Origin: Leucogyrophana mollusca
Lineage: Eukaryota; Basidiomycota; Agaricomycetes; Boletales
Direction of reading: 5' to 3'
Length of the DNA stretch: 64,000 nt
NCBI GenBank assembly: GCA_021014945.1
Contig: MU266345.1
Coordinates: 153,051-217,050, forward strand
This document shows, one piece after another, positions 48,713 to 59,800 of the stretch. The translations under genes were made by a program, and so were the position numbers. The notes beneath the pieces are model-generated. The model was not told where the DNA came from. It did no database searches and saw only the letters and a list, made by a program, of their open reading frames with translations. Each line of letters opens with the position of its first letter. The stretch's first letter is position 1.

Positions 48713-50393
48713 TACCCTGTGGCCTTTCAGGTACATGCGTACTTTATGTTCACGGCTAGTGACAAACTCCATTATTTATTTACCCCAAGATTACTATGCC
48801 CGACACCTCGTGCTTTCAGCTCAGTTTTCTTTGTTTCTCACCTTTCGAGTTATTTCACCGGCACAGTATCTCTGTCGCTCTTTGCCAATATCGAAGCATT
48901 TGGACTTGCTGTCGTACCGTATTGTTACAGCCGCGACGATTGTCACAGCTACGGTGATTTCGAACATGAAAACCGTACCCTGCCCCACTTACGACAGTGT
49001 ACAAACGACTGGTATGATCACATACAACCTGACAATTCCCACCTGGGGCCTATGGGATGAAATCTGCCGCCCTTTGGGGTTCTCGATGGAAGCGGGAACT
49101 AACTCTGGCGGCTGAAGCACCTTAAGGTATACCAAGCAGTAGTTATTCACACCATTGCCGGAAGATCGCCCACATGCACCCACCGCATATCAGTGCCCCC
49201 TGCACGTAACAGTAGAGCGCCGAGGCATGAGTTATAGCTCTGAAAGGATCAAGTGCCATGAGGTGCGGTTACCAGATTACTTACCTCCTGTGACAGGTCC
49301 AGGTCTGGAGTTCATTTCGGCAAGTGTTTCCTTTGGGTGCGATGCGGCACGACGCATCGCACCCCGGCCAAATATAGCCTTCGTCTGTAGCTTTTTCTTT
49401 GCGTAGGTGATAACTTTCAAACCAATCTCATCTCTAGAAGCTGGTACTGGGGCAGGAAGAACTTAATTGCACTGGAAAAGACTGGTGAGTGCCAGCAGGA
49501 GACTACCTTGGGTCTGTCACAACATAATTTCATTAGCTTCCTCAGTTAAGGAACGGCTGAACGTCATACCGTGCGTTACATATACTGGTATAGTATCCGG
49601 TCCACTGTGCCCCTGCGAACAGCTCACTTGTGAACCCGAAGGCATATCCCCATTTCAAGGCTCGGGGATTAAGCCTCGCACTCCGAGCAAATTTTCTTTG
49701 ATACTCAGCTGATAAGCACGTCAACGTCGGTGAGCACTTCATAGATGTACCGTCGCGACCAAAGATTACCCGTCCCACGGGAATTCAGCTTCCTTACGGA
49801 TGCTTTGTTCGTTTCGTCGACGAATCACAGGCTCTTGTGGTGTAAAGCAATGTTGGCGTCAACCCAGGCTGATTTATGCCCCGACAAAAGATATCGGGCG
49901 TCTTCAGGGCACTGCGGGTGTAACCAGAAGCAGAGCATCAGCAGCATGATCAAATCAGCTCTGCTTCCACGTTCGCCTGATGCGTCAGACATCTGATGTT
50001 CTTGATCAGATCTGGCGCTTTCGAGAAGTGTGAGCGTCTGTTCGTCGAACCAGCGTGGGCCTGAAGGGCTGTTCAGGCCACGGGATAAGGACGACCCAGC
50101 GCATATTCTACGAGGGACGGGCAATTGCCTGTGCGACGAGAGAGGTAGTGCAAGGTCCCCAGCATCGACGTCAGTGCGGCCTTTGGTGGAGTTGCCCTGC
50201 TAACATGTATGGCCCTAGAGTATGTGATCACCGATCATGTTGTTATAATGGCACAGCTCCACAATGATGATGAGCAGAGCTTAGGATAAAGCGGTGTAGA
50301 TTGGATGAAGGCATTAAAGCTATTGCTTACCACTACACCCTCCGCAACACCTTGATTTCCCCACAACACACTTTGTCTCGCTGCGGACCCCCG
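48713..50393. other. Accessory region with unassigned ORFs
   Basis: About 1.7 kb. Frames at 48735-49115 (DSVQTTGMITYNLTIPTWGL, WDEICRPLGFS) and 49155-49406 look partly protein-like but have no recognised domain and no confident exon chain. They could be relics of secreted-protein genes. The copy F promoter should lie at the right end. Confidence 0.3.
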
Positions 50394-51598
50394 ATGACAG
50401 TCTCACCGACGTCGTTTACCGACATCTCTCTAAAGTTGAGGATCGACTCCGAGTCGCCCGACGAACCCAATCCTTCTGCCCGTGATGCCACGTCTCGCCC
50501 CGACCTCCATCGCATCAACACGCAATTGAATTGCGTGCCTCTGTATGGCCTGGCTCCAACATCTTCATCAATACCTCCGCCACCAATGGCGACCCCAAAC
50601 ACGCCTGGGGTGTTTTCCGGATACCTGCAGGAGCTACAATCGCCCACTAGCGCTATCCAGAGGATTTTGAGACGCATCGTAGGTGTCGCTGACGGGTATC
50701 CACTGTAGCGAGATTCGACTGATGGAAATTCTTCCTGCAGGACCTCGATGGCCCCGGGGCGGTGGATGGAGACGTGTCGTCCTCGTTTTCTCTTTTGTCA
50801 GCCATAGAGGATGAGGTAAACCGCTCATTTCCGCGTCAGTTCTGCCCTGAAACCCGACTGACCGTGGACTCTGGCGCAGCACCTACACGCACCGAAGGAG
50901 CATGTCGAGATATGGAAGCGCACTCGTGAGGAGGCCATCATCGCCACCGGAACGAGGATGTTCGTCCCGCAGACGGTCTACCAGCCACACACCCGCATTG
51001 ATCGCGAGCGCTACACCAACAGAGCCAGTCTCTCTCCTCCAATCATATTCTTTGCGGAAGATCCGTACGAGTGGGGCGTCCCACTTGAGGACGCATTGCG
51101 GGGACACTTGAAGCGGGTTATCGGGAGGGAGGAGCCAATGTTCGAGGATTGCGGACCGAGCGTGTCTATCCGCATGCAGGTGAGTTCATATTGTGGTGGT
51201 TATTCGACGCCGTGGTATTGCAGTGTTCATGTGTGGAATTGTCCTGAACCTCAAGTGGCCTGGTTATGATGCGTGGACGAGACAAATCCCCACAAAAGAT
51301 TTCCGTGTCCCCAAGGGGCCAATTACGAAAGCTAAGCTCGCAAAGGACATCGCAGGCTGTGTGCGCCGATTTATCGACGTAGGTCACTAGCTTCATGAAG
51401 GAACACAAGGATTTGACTGACTCTGACCGGGGTGTCTTTCAGCAAATGGCGGGGGAACCTATCCACGAGGGCGCTGACAAGAGGTGGAGGGTTGGGCCGA
51501 GGTATATCAGGGTGGAAGACCTCATTCTCGTCAGTCTGCACCATATTTCGAGTGGTTCGTGGCAGCCGCAGCTTCGTCTTCGAAGGCAGATACTCTGA
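50394..51598 (+). CDS. Uncharacterised local family, copy F (intact core)
   Basis: The frame from ATG 50394 (MTVSPTSFTDISLKLRIDSE) includes TSRPDLHRINTQLNCVPLYG, resembling copy A's RPDLHRIKT block, and ends at 50678. A short exon (DLDGPGAVDGDVSSSFSLLS) follows, then the core: VEIWKRTREEAIIATGTRMF, VPQTVYQPHTRIDRERY, FFAEDPYEWGVPLEDALRGH, FEDCGPSVSIRMQ, an intron, WPGYDAWTRQIPTKDFRVPK, GPITKAKLAKDIAGCVRRFI, an intron, RWRVGPRYIRVEDLILVSLH and GSWQPQLRLRRQIL-stop. Type 1, closest to copy A. An in-frame Met at 50301 exists and an upstream first exon like that of copy A may be missing, so the 5' end is uncertain. No TATAAAA box was found. Confidence 0.65.
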
Positions 51599-52695
51599 GA
51601 TTAGCTTAACAATGACAAGAGGGATGGACATATGTAGTTACATATGGGATGGGACCGGTACAGCTGGCCTCTGGAACTACCAATCAAGGAGATCCGTGCG
51701 CATTGCATGCAGTATTGACCATTTTCAGTACACATAATACAAGGGACGCACTGAACTCCGGGGGTTTACACCCCGCCCACCGCACAAGTACTGCCAGACT
51801 GAATTTGCACGCCCGCAATATCGTGCCTGCTGCGAAGCCTTCTGGTTTGGAATTATCGCGCTACATCCGTACCAGCAAAGTATCGCGACTGCGGCAACAT
51901 AACTGCGAGATGCGTTACAAGGGGAGGCCCTTATTTAACCATCTCAGAGCCTCTAGACGAGAATCCGATACGATGATATGTTGTTAAATGGGTTATAACC
52001 AATATGAACAGGCGGGTCCTTGAATCTGCTTGTCAAGGTGTGACGACCTTGTTGACATGTACGACGGAAGTCTGTCTACTAACCTTGTGCTATCCTGCCC
52101 TTGTAAACGCGGGCCCGGCGATCCACGCAGACAAGACATTGTCGTTGAAAATAGCAGAGCGTACAATGAGCATATTGTACAATGTATAGTCCCAGTATGA
52201 GGGAGTGTTTGTGTTAGTTGCTTCCTCGACTCGACCAAAAGCGGATTTCTTATTGTACTCCCTTGACGTGGCATGGTCCATGGGAGTGAAAATTGAAAAT
52301 TCCTCTTCGCCTGACGGTTCCGGTGTCCTTCTTCTCGTTTTGTTCGCAATGTGCTTTTGGGCAGGCGATTATAGGCGATTATACTATAGTCAGCCGTTCT
52401 GCCGTATTCGGGCACTAGCTTATTGTCCCTCCTCCTCGAGGTCCGCACGCTCCCCAGGCCTAACCCAAGGCTCTTATTCTCCTCTTTGCGAGAACAATAG
52501 CACGCCAGCCGCCAGGCCTCATAAAGCCATCGTTAATCGAAAGCTTGGACCATCGCCTCTACGCACTCGGTTCTCAGCTCTTGGGTGAACGTCCCCGTCC
52601 CTTCGCTCTTTTCTTCTGTTTATCTTTCGCTTTATCTGCTGTATCCATCACCAACGTAACTGTATCAACCACCAATTTCTGAATTTATACACATC
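51599..52695. other. Intergenic region, no gene recognised
   Basis: About 1.1 kb between copy F and the small gene at 52696. Overlapping ORFs on both strands have no recognised domain. Confidence 0.4.
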
Positions 52696-53073
52696 ATGCA
52701 TCACGGATCAGTCGCTATTGCTGTTGTTCAGCACCAGGTCATGGTGATCCAAGGTACGCAGTCGACCGGGCTCGTTATCTCACCAACCCTCGCTAATGGC
52801 TACCCCGCAGCCGCACGCTCGCACAATCGCCGCGATCGCTGGCTGGACGTGTACACTTATACCCCCTTCGGTGACCGCCTGTTTCTGGCATCCTCGGTCC
52901 CCCAAGCGCGCATTGCGACATCGGACTTGCTCGCTATATTCCCTTTCCGCACGTCCACCACAGATATGATAGAGCTCCCCGCACAGGCATACCAGGAGTT
53001 CCTTGACCTCAGCGACAAGCACCAGAAAAAGCAGGAGAGCCTGTGGAGGGGCTGGAAGGCTAGGCTGCGCTAG
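52696..53073 (+). CDS. Small protein of unknown function, with a probable 57-nt intron
   Basis: Start MHHGSVAIAVVQHQVMVIQ. A GTACGC donor (52755) and CCCCGCAG acceptor (52811) enclose 57 nt with a CTAAT branch-like site; removing it gives MVIQAARSHNRRDRWLDVYT. Because 57 is divisible by three and has no stop, the unspliced frame is also open. The rest reads TPFGDRLFLASSVPQARIAT, SDLLAIFPFRTSTTDMIELP and ends in a Lys/Gln/Trp-rich helix (HQKKQESLWRGWKARLR). Spliced length is 106 residues. It looks like a genuine conserved protein by codon use and composition, but I do not recognise the family. No signal peptide. Confidence 0.55.
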   Translation: MHHGSVAIAVVQHQVMVIQGTQSTGLVISPTLANGYPAAARSHNRRDRWLDVYTYTPFGDRLFLASSVPQARIATSDLLAIFPFRTSTTDMIELPAQAYQEFLDLSDKHQKKQESLWRGWKARLR

Positions 53074-53409
53074 ATTGGCGGAGTGTGCTCGTTTCGTTCG
53101 GTTTTGGAGATCCGTTCTGGGCTCGTTCATGGATCACTGTATTTCTATTACTCTCTCTTTTTGTCTCTCTTTCTTTAGGATACGGTCTGGATCTGTATTC
53201 CCATATACACTGTAGCTCTAGTTTCCCTTTTTTCTACCGGCCTTCGCACTTCATGTCAGAATACGTTTTTGTTCAAATGTTTTGTGCCAATCGCGTGTGA
53301 CAATCAGCGTGACCGTGTGAAGCGTGACAACGTGACAAGACGCGTCGCGGGATATGTCACGTGGGATGCCCTTTGTTGAGGACTTTCACGATTTACAGGT
53401 CAACAAGAA
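53074..53409. other. Intergenic region before the CAP-H gene
   Basis: About 335 bp with a pyrimidine-rich stretch (53145-53180). It contains a run of CGTGACA-type short repeats at about 53300-53350, just upstream of the condensin start. No gene seen. Confidence 0.5.
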
Positions 53410-56400
53410 ATGCCAAAGCACGTCCGACTCGAAGACGACAACTCTGACGCTGGTGGGGACACAGAACCAGACACACCGAAACCGAATCCAAGACACGGTA
53501 GCAAAAAGCGAATCAGTGAACGGTTCAGTGATGTCTACGGGAACGATAACGATGCCAGCTTCACCTCAGATCCTGGACGCGTCCCGCTCAGAGCCGTCAA
53601 CATTAACGACGATGCTGCAGAGAAACGAAGGCGGAGGAAGAGCACGAAGATTGCTGTCATTGAGAATGCCCAGGCTGGTCCTTCGTCAGAAGGGAATGCA
53701 GAACACGCCGAATCATCGAGGGCTGCTCAGGCGAAGCAGAAACAGCAGCAGCTTAACTCTGTAGCTCCTCCCCCAGTAATAAACGTCCCCCTGGATGTTA
53801 TGAGCTCCAACTTTGAGGAGTGGATGAAGATGGCGACAGATAATGTACGCCCACGCCCCCCTTAAATCGACTGACACTTCACCACTCACATGCGAAACAG
53901 AAAATCAACGCAGCAAACTCATGGAACTTTGCCCTCATAGACTACTTCCACGACATGTCTCTGCTTCGAAACAATGACGATAATTCTATCAATTTTCAAC
54001 GTGCATCATGTACCCTCGACGGCTGCGTCAAGATCTGGACAAGTCGCGTCGACAGCGTCGGCACTGAAACCGGAAAACTTCTCAGCAACCTCGCCAACGA
54101 AGGCAGAGCAGCAGATTCGGACGATGAGGCGGGATCGGATAACCCTGACGGACAAGACCCCTCTCAGGGCCGCCAGCGCAAGAAAGCGCATCGGCCCGAG
54201 TCAACACTCGCAAAGGACGCCTCCCAGCTTCGAAGCAAAAAACTCGACCTCGAATTCCGTGTTGACCCGCTGTTCAGAAAGACATGCGCGGATTTCGACG
54301 AGGGTGGCGCACAGGGGCTGCTCATGAACCATCTAAGTCTCGGAGTCGGCACAGATGGTGGCATGCGTGTCGTTTTCGACGCTAGCGACTCTATGGGGAG
54401 GGTCGCTGACGACGACGAAGACGAAGAAGAGCCCCAGGAGGATGTAGACCTTAGTTATCTGCGGAGTACGATGTCTCCATCAGCCTCTTAGACACGTCTG
54501 ACTGACTCGGGTTGACTGCAGACGAGTTCCTACCGGACTTGGACATCCTCGAAGACAAAGCCATCTCGCATTCGCTGGCTGCGTTTTCCTTTGCAAAGGA
54601 CAGTTTCACCTTTGATGACACTACTTTTTTCCGCGATGACACCAAGCGCGAGGATAACGACGACGAAGATGACGGAAACGATCCATTCATGGATTTCGGT
54701 GGGAACGACGTACCCATGGACGGGGGAGAGGCTCCAGCGGAAGAAGACTTCTTCCAAGGCGACCAGGCGGCTGGAGACGAATACGGCGGCGGCGGGGACG
54801 ATTACGGCGGCGAAGATAACTACGGTGGCGGCGGAGAGAATGCCTCCGTAGGCGCAGAAGCCGAACAACATGGACCGACACGCCCTGGCGTGTTCGTCCC
54901 CTTCGACCCGCGCCGCGCCCCGAACGAGCGTGATCTCATCATGGCGATGACGGATGCGGATGGGGAGAACGGGATGATGGGATATTTTGACCAGAACTTC
55001 CTCAAGAACTGGGCGGGCCCGGAACATTGGAAGTTGAGGAAGGTTGTGAGGAAACGTGAGTTTTCTGCTTTCTCTTCCGTCTTGTCCTTGGGGAGACATT
55101 GTGCTGATGGTAGTGCTGGGGTATAGCGGACGCAGCTGAAGCGGCTGCTGTCAAGCCTCGACGGGAAAAGAAAGACCCGTTCAAAATCGACTTCCTCACG
55201 CCCGCTGAGAAGGACATCAAAGAAACTGCAAAGGCCCTCTTCGCGCCCGTCACTCGCGGCGCAGGAATAACGCTCCCGAGCTACACTTCTGCATCCTCCA
55301 AAACCATGGGCAAGAAACGCAGCGCCCGGAAAACGAAGGACAAGGAGGAAAAAAGGGATGACCATACCCTCCCCGACGATATGCACTTCACAAGCAGACA
55401 GCTAGTCACTCTATTCCTTAAGCCGAAGTTCTCGGTGCGTAAAATTCGCCTCAAAAAAGGTTTTGAGACTGACGAGGCGTGGGGGGTGCTTGGGATATGT
55501 ATAGCTGAAGATGCGAGGACAGCGAGTGAGGTATAACGAGAATGGAGACGGCGAAGTTGATGAGAACTTTTGGGCACAGGCGGCTGCAGACCAAGCAGCC
55601 GGACGAGTGGCCCAAGAAGAGGCCGATGAGAGTAAGCTGCCCTTTATCTTCCTTCTCCCTCCCTTTCCACCCTATTCCCGATCCCGCAACTCGACTCACC
55701 ACCTACTCCCCATCCAGGTGGCGAAGGTGTCAACATCCCCTTCAACACCCAGTTCTTCCACGACGACTACGACGACGGTCCCGGGTTTGACGACGCGGGC
55801 GAGTTCGATGGTGAGGGTGCCGGCGAGGGTGCTGGGGGAGACACCGGAGACCAGGACCTATTGGCTGCGACGCAGGGCCAAAAACGCCGCGTTCGGCCAG
55901 AGTTCGTGAACTATGCCAAGCGCGCGAAGAGGGTCGATGTGAGAAAGCTGAAAGAAAATATATGGAGGGGGCTGGGTATTCGTGTGGGGAAGGCAAAGGA
56001 GGAGGCGGATGAGGAGGGGGGCGAGGAGATGGTGCGTGTGCTTTCACCCCCACGACCTTTCATTTACTTGGCTCGCTCGTTGAGTTTTCGTGTTGCTGAC
56101 TGCATGTTACATTGGGCGGGCAGGACGTGGACGACCCCTCCCTAACTGACCCCACGGAAGCACGCGTGTTCAGCTCCGTCATCTCCGGTCTGCAGCGGTC
56201 GTACCCGAAGGAGAAGATGGAAGAGATTAGCACGAGTTTCTGCTTCATTTGCTTGTTACATCTCGCCAACGAGCAGGGGCTGAAGCTGCACTCAGAGTCT
56301 GCAAATAAGTCCGAGGACATGGACGCAGAGATGGTCGACGACAGGGATGGGGATAGGGAAAGGGAAGACGGAATAGATAAAGTGGGTGATATATGGAGCT

Positions 56401-56500
56401 TGAAGGTACGTCTGGCGAGGCCGGGTTTGTACGCGGTGATGAATGCTGATGCTCGGTGGTGTAGGTCTTCAGAGACCCGAATGCAACGCCTGCAGCATAA
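53410..56500 (+). CDS. BRN1: Condensin complex subunit 2 (CAP-H/Brn1, kleisin)
   Basis: Kleisin that bridges the SMC2-SMC4 heads in condensin for mitotic chromosome compaction. The start at 53410 gives MPKHVRLEDDNSDAGGDTEP, then the conserved NDDAAEKRRRRKSTKIAVIE. After an intron: KINAANSWNFALIDYFHDMS and NFQRASCTLDGCVKIWTSRV, the barren N-terminal signature. LDLEFRVDPLFRKTCADFDE and GGAQGLLMNHLSLG follow, then acidic regions and a Gly/Tyr/Asp-rich stretch (YGGGGDDYGGEDNYGGG). Later exons give NFLKNWAGPEHWKLRKVV, KKDPFKIDFLTPAEKDIKET, YDDGPGFDDAGEF, VNYAKRAKRVDVRKLKENIW and, at the C-terminal winged helix, FSSVISGLQRSYPKEKMEEI and STSFCFICLLHLANEQGLKL. The last exon (VFRDPNATPAA-stop) ends at 56500. 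About ten exons. Confidence 0.95.
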
Positions 56501-56881
56501 ATTATTGCGGTTTTCTTCGTATATTCAATGTCTCACTTCTTATTTCATTCCTTGCAGTTGGTTTTGCGTATCGTTCTTGCTTTTAAGTACGCTAAGTATT
56601 GGTATATAATCTGTTGTATACCGCTCCATGGACTCCGACAGGGACCTACCTGTCTAGCAACCCCAGCCAGATGCCAGCCCCCCCTCCAACAGGTTGTCTT
56701 TTTTTTCAAAGTCTCGCATTGCCAAACCCCGAATGAAGATGATAACCAGGTATTATTACTGTGCTGATGAGATATGTTTATGATCATGGGTAGAACGTAC
56801 AGGCATGCGATCCAAGCGACGAGAGAAATTTTTAAGAGACAATATGTGTGGCCCTGGCAGTTCAAAATCGAAACGCCAACT

Positions 56882-59800
56882 CTACCAAAGGTCCCCATCA
56901 AACCGATCCAACACGGCATTCGCATCCTCCACGTCCTTCTGCGCCTTCTTTCGCATATAAAAGATCGGGCAGTCCTTACTCGAGCACAGGACGTCCTGTC
57001 AACGCCAACATCAGTCATTTCATGCACGCAAAACGAAGGAAGTACGCGTACCTGATGCAGCGATCCTTGACACCGCTGACATTGCGTCCACAGCCGCGAG
57101 AAGCGTACCTGCATCTCCGACGCGGCCGTGATCTGCTTTTGGTACAGCTCTCCCATCTTCGGGCGGCAGTTGTTGCACACGGCGCCGTCTGCAGAAGGGT
57201 GCGGTCGGGTCAAGATGCGACAGAAGAGCGCCGATGACGGAGACAATAAAACGTACCCTTGACGCTGTTATTCGCCCGCAGCGGAGTCTTGCATCCGAGA
57301 CACGTTACAGTTTTCACTGCGAACTTCATCAGGCCGCCGACAGTCGGCGTGGCGATTTGGATAGTCCTTGTGTGCCCGCCCGATACTGTCGAAGGAATTA
57401 GGCACGTGTCACGCACTGCACGCGTCCGTGCAACGAGAACTCACGCAGCGAAGACGCTTTCTCCCCCAGGATGGGCTCGAAGATTCGCATGAGGGGCTTT
57501 GAGAGCTGGTTCTCCAGGTAATACTTCGTGTCGATGGGGATGTTGTTTTCTAGGACGTAGAGGGGATCCTCGGATTTTTCGTAGGCGGCGGCACCTGGAG
57601 AGTTATCCTGTCAACGCGACTGCACTTTGGACCCATCATCATAGCAACCTACCTTTCATGCCTTTGACAATCACATACGCCACACGATCTCCCAAAGCCG
57701 GTGCGGAGCCTAACCAACATAGTTGTTATCACCTGATCGACATCGCACTTTCCACAGGACACTCACCAGCATCGCGCTGCCTCATTCGCTCCGCAAGCTC
57801 CACGTGCGCTTGCTTTCCCGCATAATCTACAACGCCAACGCCGATGACGGTCAACCCAGAACCAACACCGCGAAGAAAGCGCCCTCACCAGCTTTCGAAA
57901 GCGCCTTCGTAATCACAAGTTGCGACATGTCGACTTTGTTCTGCAGTAGATCCGATATCATGCCCTTCGTATAGCTGTTCAGCCAGATGCCATATCAGCA
58001 AGAGAGGGGGTCTACGGAAGGGAGGGACACGCACTCCTCGGCACCCCTGACGTCCCGGTCGATGAGCATCTTGTGTAGGCAGGTCTCGATGACGGTTGAC
58101 ACCAGCCGGCAATTATCACGTCGCACAGTCTGCACCACAGAGACCGCATCAGCCCTTGCTCCAACCCCAATATACAAGCGACTAAAGCGAAGGGAAAAAG
58201 CATGCCGACTGACCTCAATACCCTTCGAATCCATCTTATCATACTTTTCTGGCCTCGTCCAATACAGCCCCGCGTACCTCTTCTTGCTGATCAGCAAATA
58301 CGGGAAATAGACCTTTTCGAATTCGAGCTTGATGGGCTTGACGAACTTGGCAGTGACGAAGTCCGCCGCTTCGCTCCCTGTGCGCAGGGGTTAGCACACG
58401 CACGCGTGCATGAGGCGTGCGGGGGGCAGGGGGAGGAGCGAAATCTCACCGAGTTTCATCACCTCCGCGAGCTCTGATGGCCCAAACTTCACCATCACGG
58501 AATCAGTGTCCCCATAGATAACCTCCGCATTATGCAAGTGCCCGTTCGCAATCGAAAACTCCGCCTCGACTTCCTGGAAGAAAGTCAAAAGTCAGGAATG
58601 TGTTCCTATTGAGAGACAGATTCATGCTTTCGTCGGAAGACAAATGCATGTGGTTGTAAGACAAACACGCGTGCTCTCCGAAAGACGAACAAAAAACAAC
58701 AACACAACGAACAAACCAACCTGCTTCGTCTTCTCGATCATCTGCCGTCCATACGACGTCACACTCGACGAAATAGGAAGACACGGCAGCTTGCCAATCG
58801 TCGCACCCGTGAACCCATACACCGAATTCGCGCTGATCTGAAAAAAGAAAAAATGCGTGCAATCAGCGTCTGGTACAGAGCCGGCGAGCGTAGGGCGGGT
58901 GCAAAGCCGGGAGTGCACGATGGGTACAAAACCGGAAAGGACAACAGCGTGGGTGCAAAGCCAGCAAGGACAGCAGTGAGGGTGGAAATCCGGCGCCTAC
59001 CTTCAACGCAAGCTGCCGCCCATCGAGCACAGCGCGCTTGAACGGGTCCGTCTCCTTCTTCAGATCCGCCTTCGCGCGCTTCCGCGCCGAGATGAGGTCC
59101 TCCAGGACGGTAGGCAGCAGCCCCTTCCTCCGCGCACTCGTCGCAAAAAAATCTGCAAGCCCCATCAGCCCCGGTCAATGGAGAGCGGCCCCGGTCCACG
59201 GAAAAACAGCACGACACCACGCACCGTTATTCGGCGTCTGTATGTAATCCACGTCCCTCACGAGCCCCATGCGGTCGATCGTGCCCTTGTCGAGGAGCGT
59301 CGTGTAGCAGAGGTTGTGCGCCATCATGATCGACGGGTAGAGCGAGCTAAAGTCGAGCGTCGCGATCGGCGAGTCGTAGTACCCCTTTTTGGGCTCGATG
59401 ACGGTCGCGCCTTCGTATTGCTCGTCGGAGCCTGGGGGGGGTGAGGGAATTTGGTGAGGATAGGGGAGCGAGGGGAAGTAGGATGGATGGGGAGCGAGGG
59501 GAGGGGAGCGGGACGGCGAAAACTCACCTTCGCCTTTCAGCGCCGGTACGACGTATCCCTCCTCATTCGCCTTCCGGAACAGCTGCGAGAGCACCTTGAT
59601 CGACTGGCCACGCGAGAGGAGGTAGTTGAACGGCACGCCCGTCACACGTGCCATCTCGATGTAGTTCACGAAGCACATCAGCTTGTCGAGGAGGCGCTGC
59701 GGGAGGTACGCGTCCTGGAGGGCGTCCGTCAGTCATCAGCCACACCAATTCCCATTCGCAAGCTCTCCTTCGCCCCCTTCCGCTCCCCCTCACACCCACC

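Noticed and set aside
54530..55386. Minus-strand ORFs of 188-189 codons over the condensin gene
   Set aside because: Antisense shadows of acidic and glycine-rich CAP-H exons.
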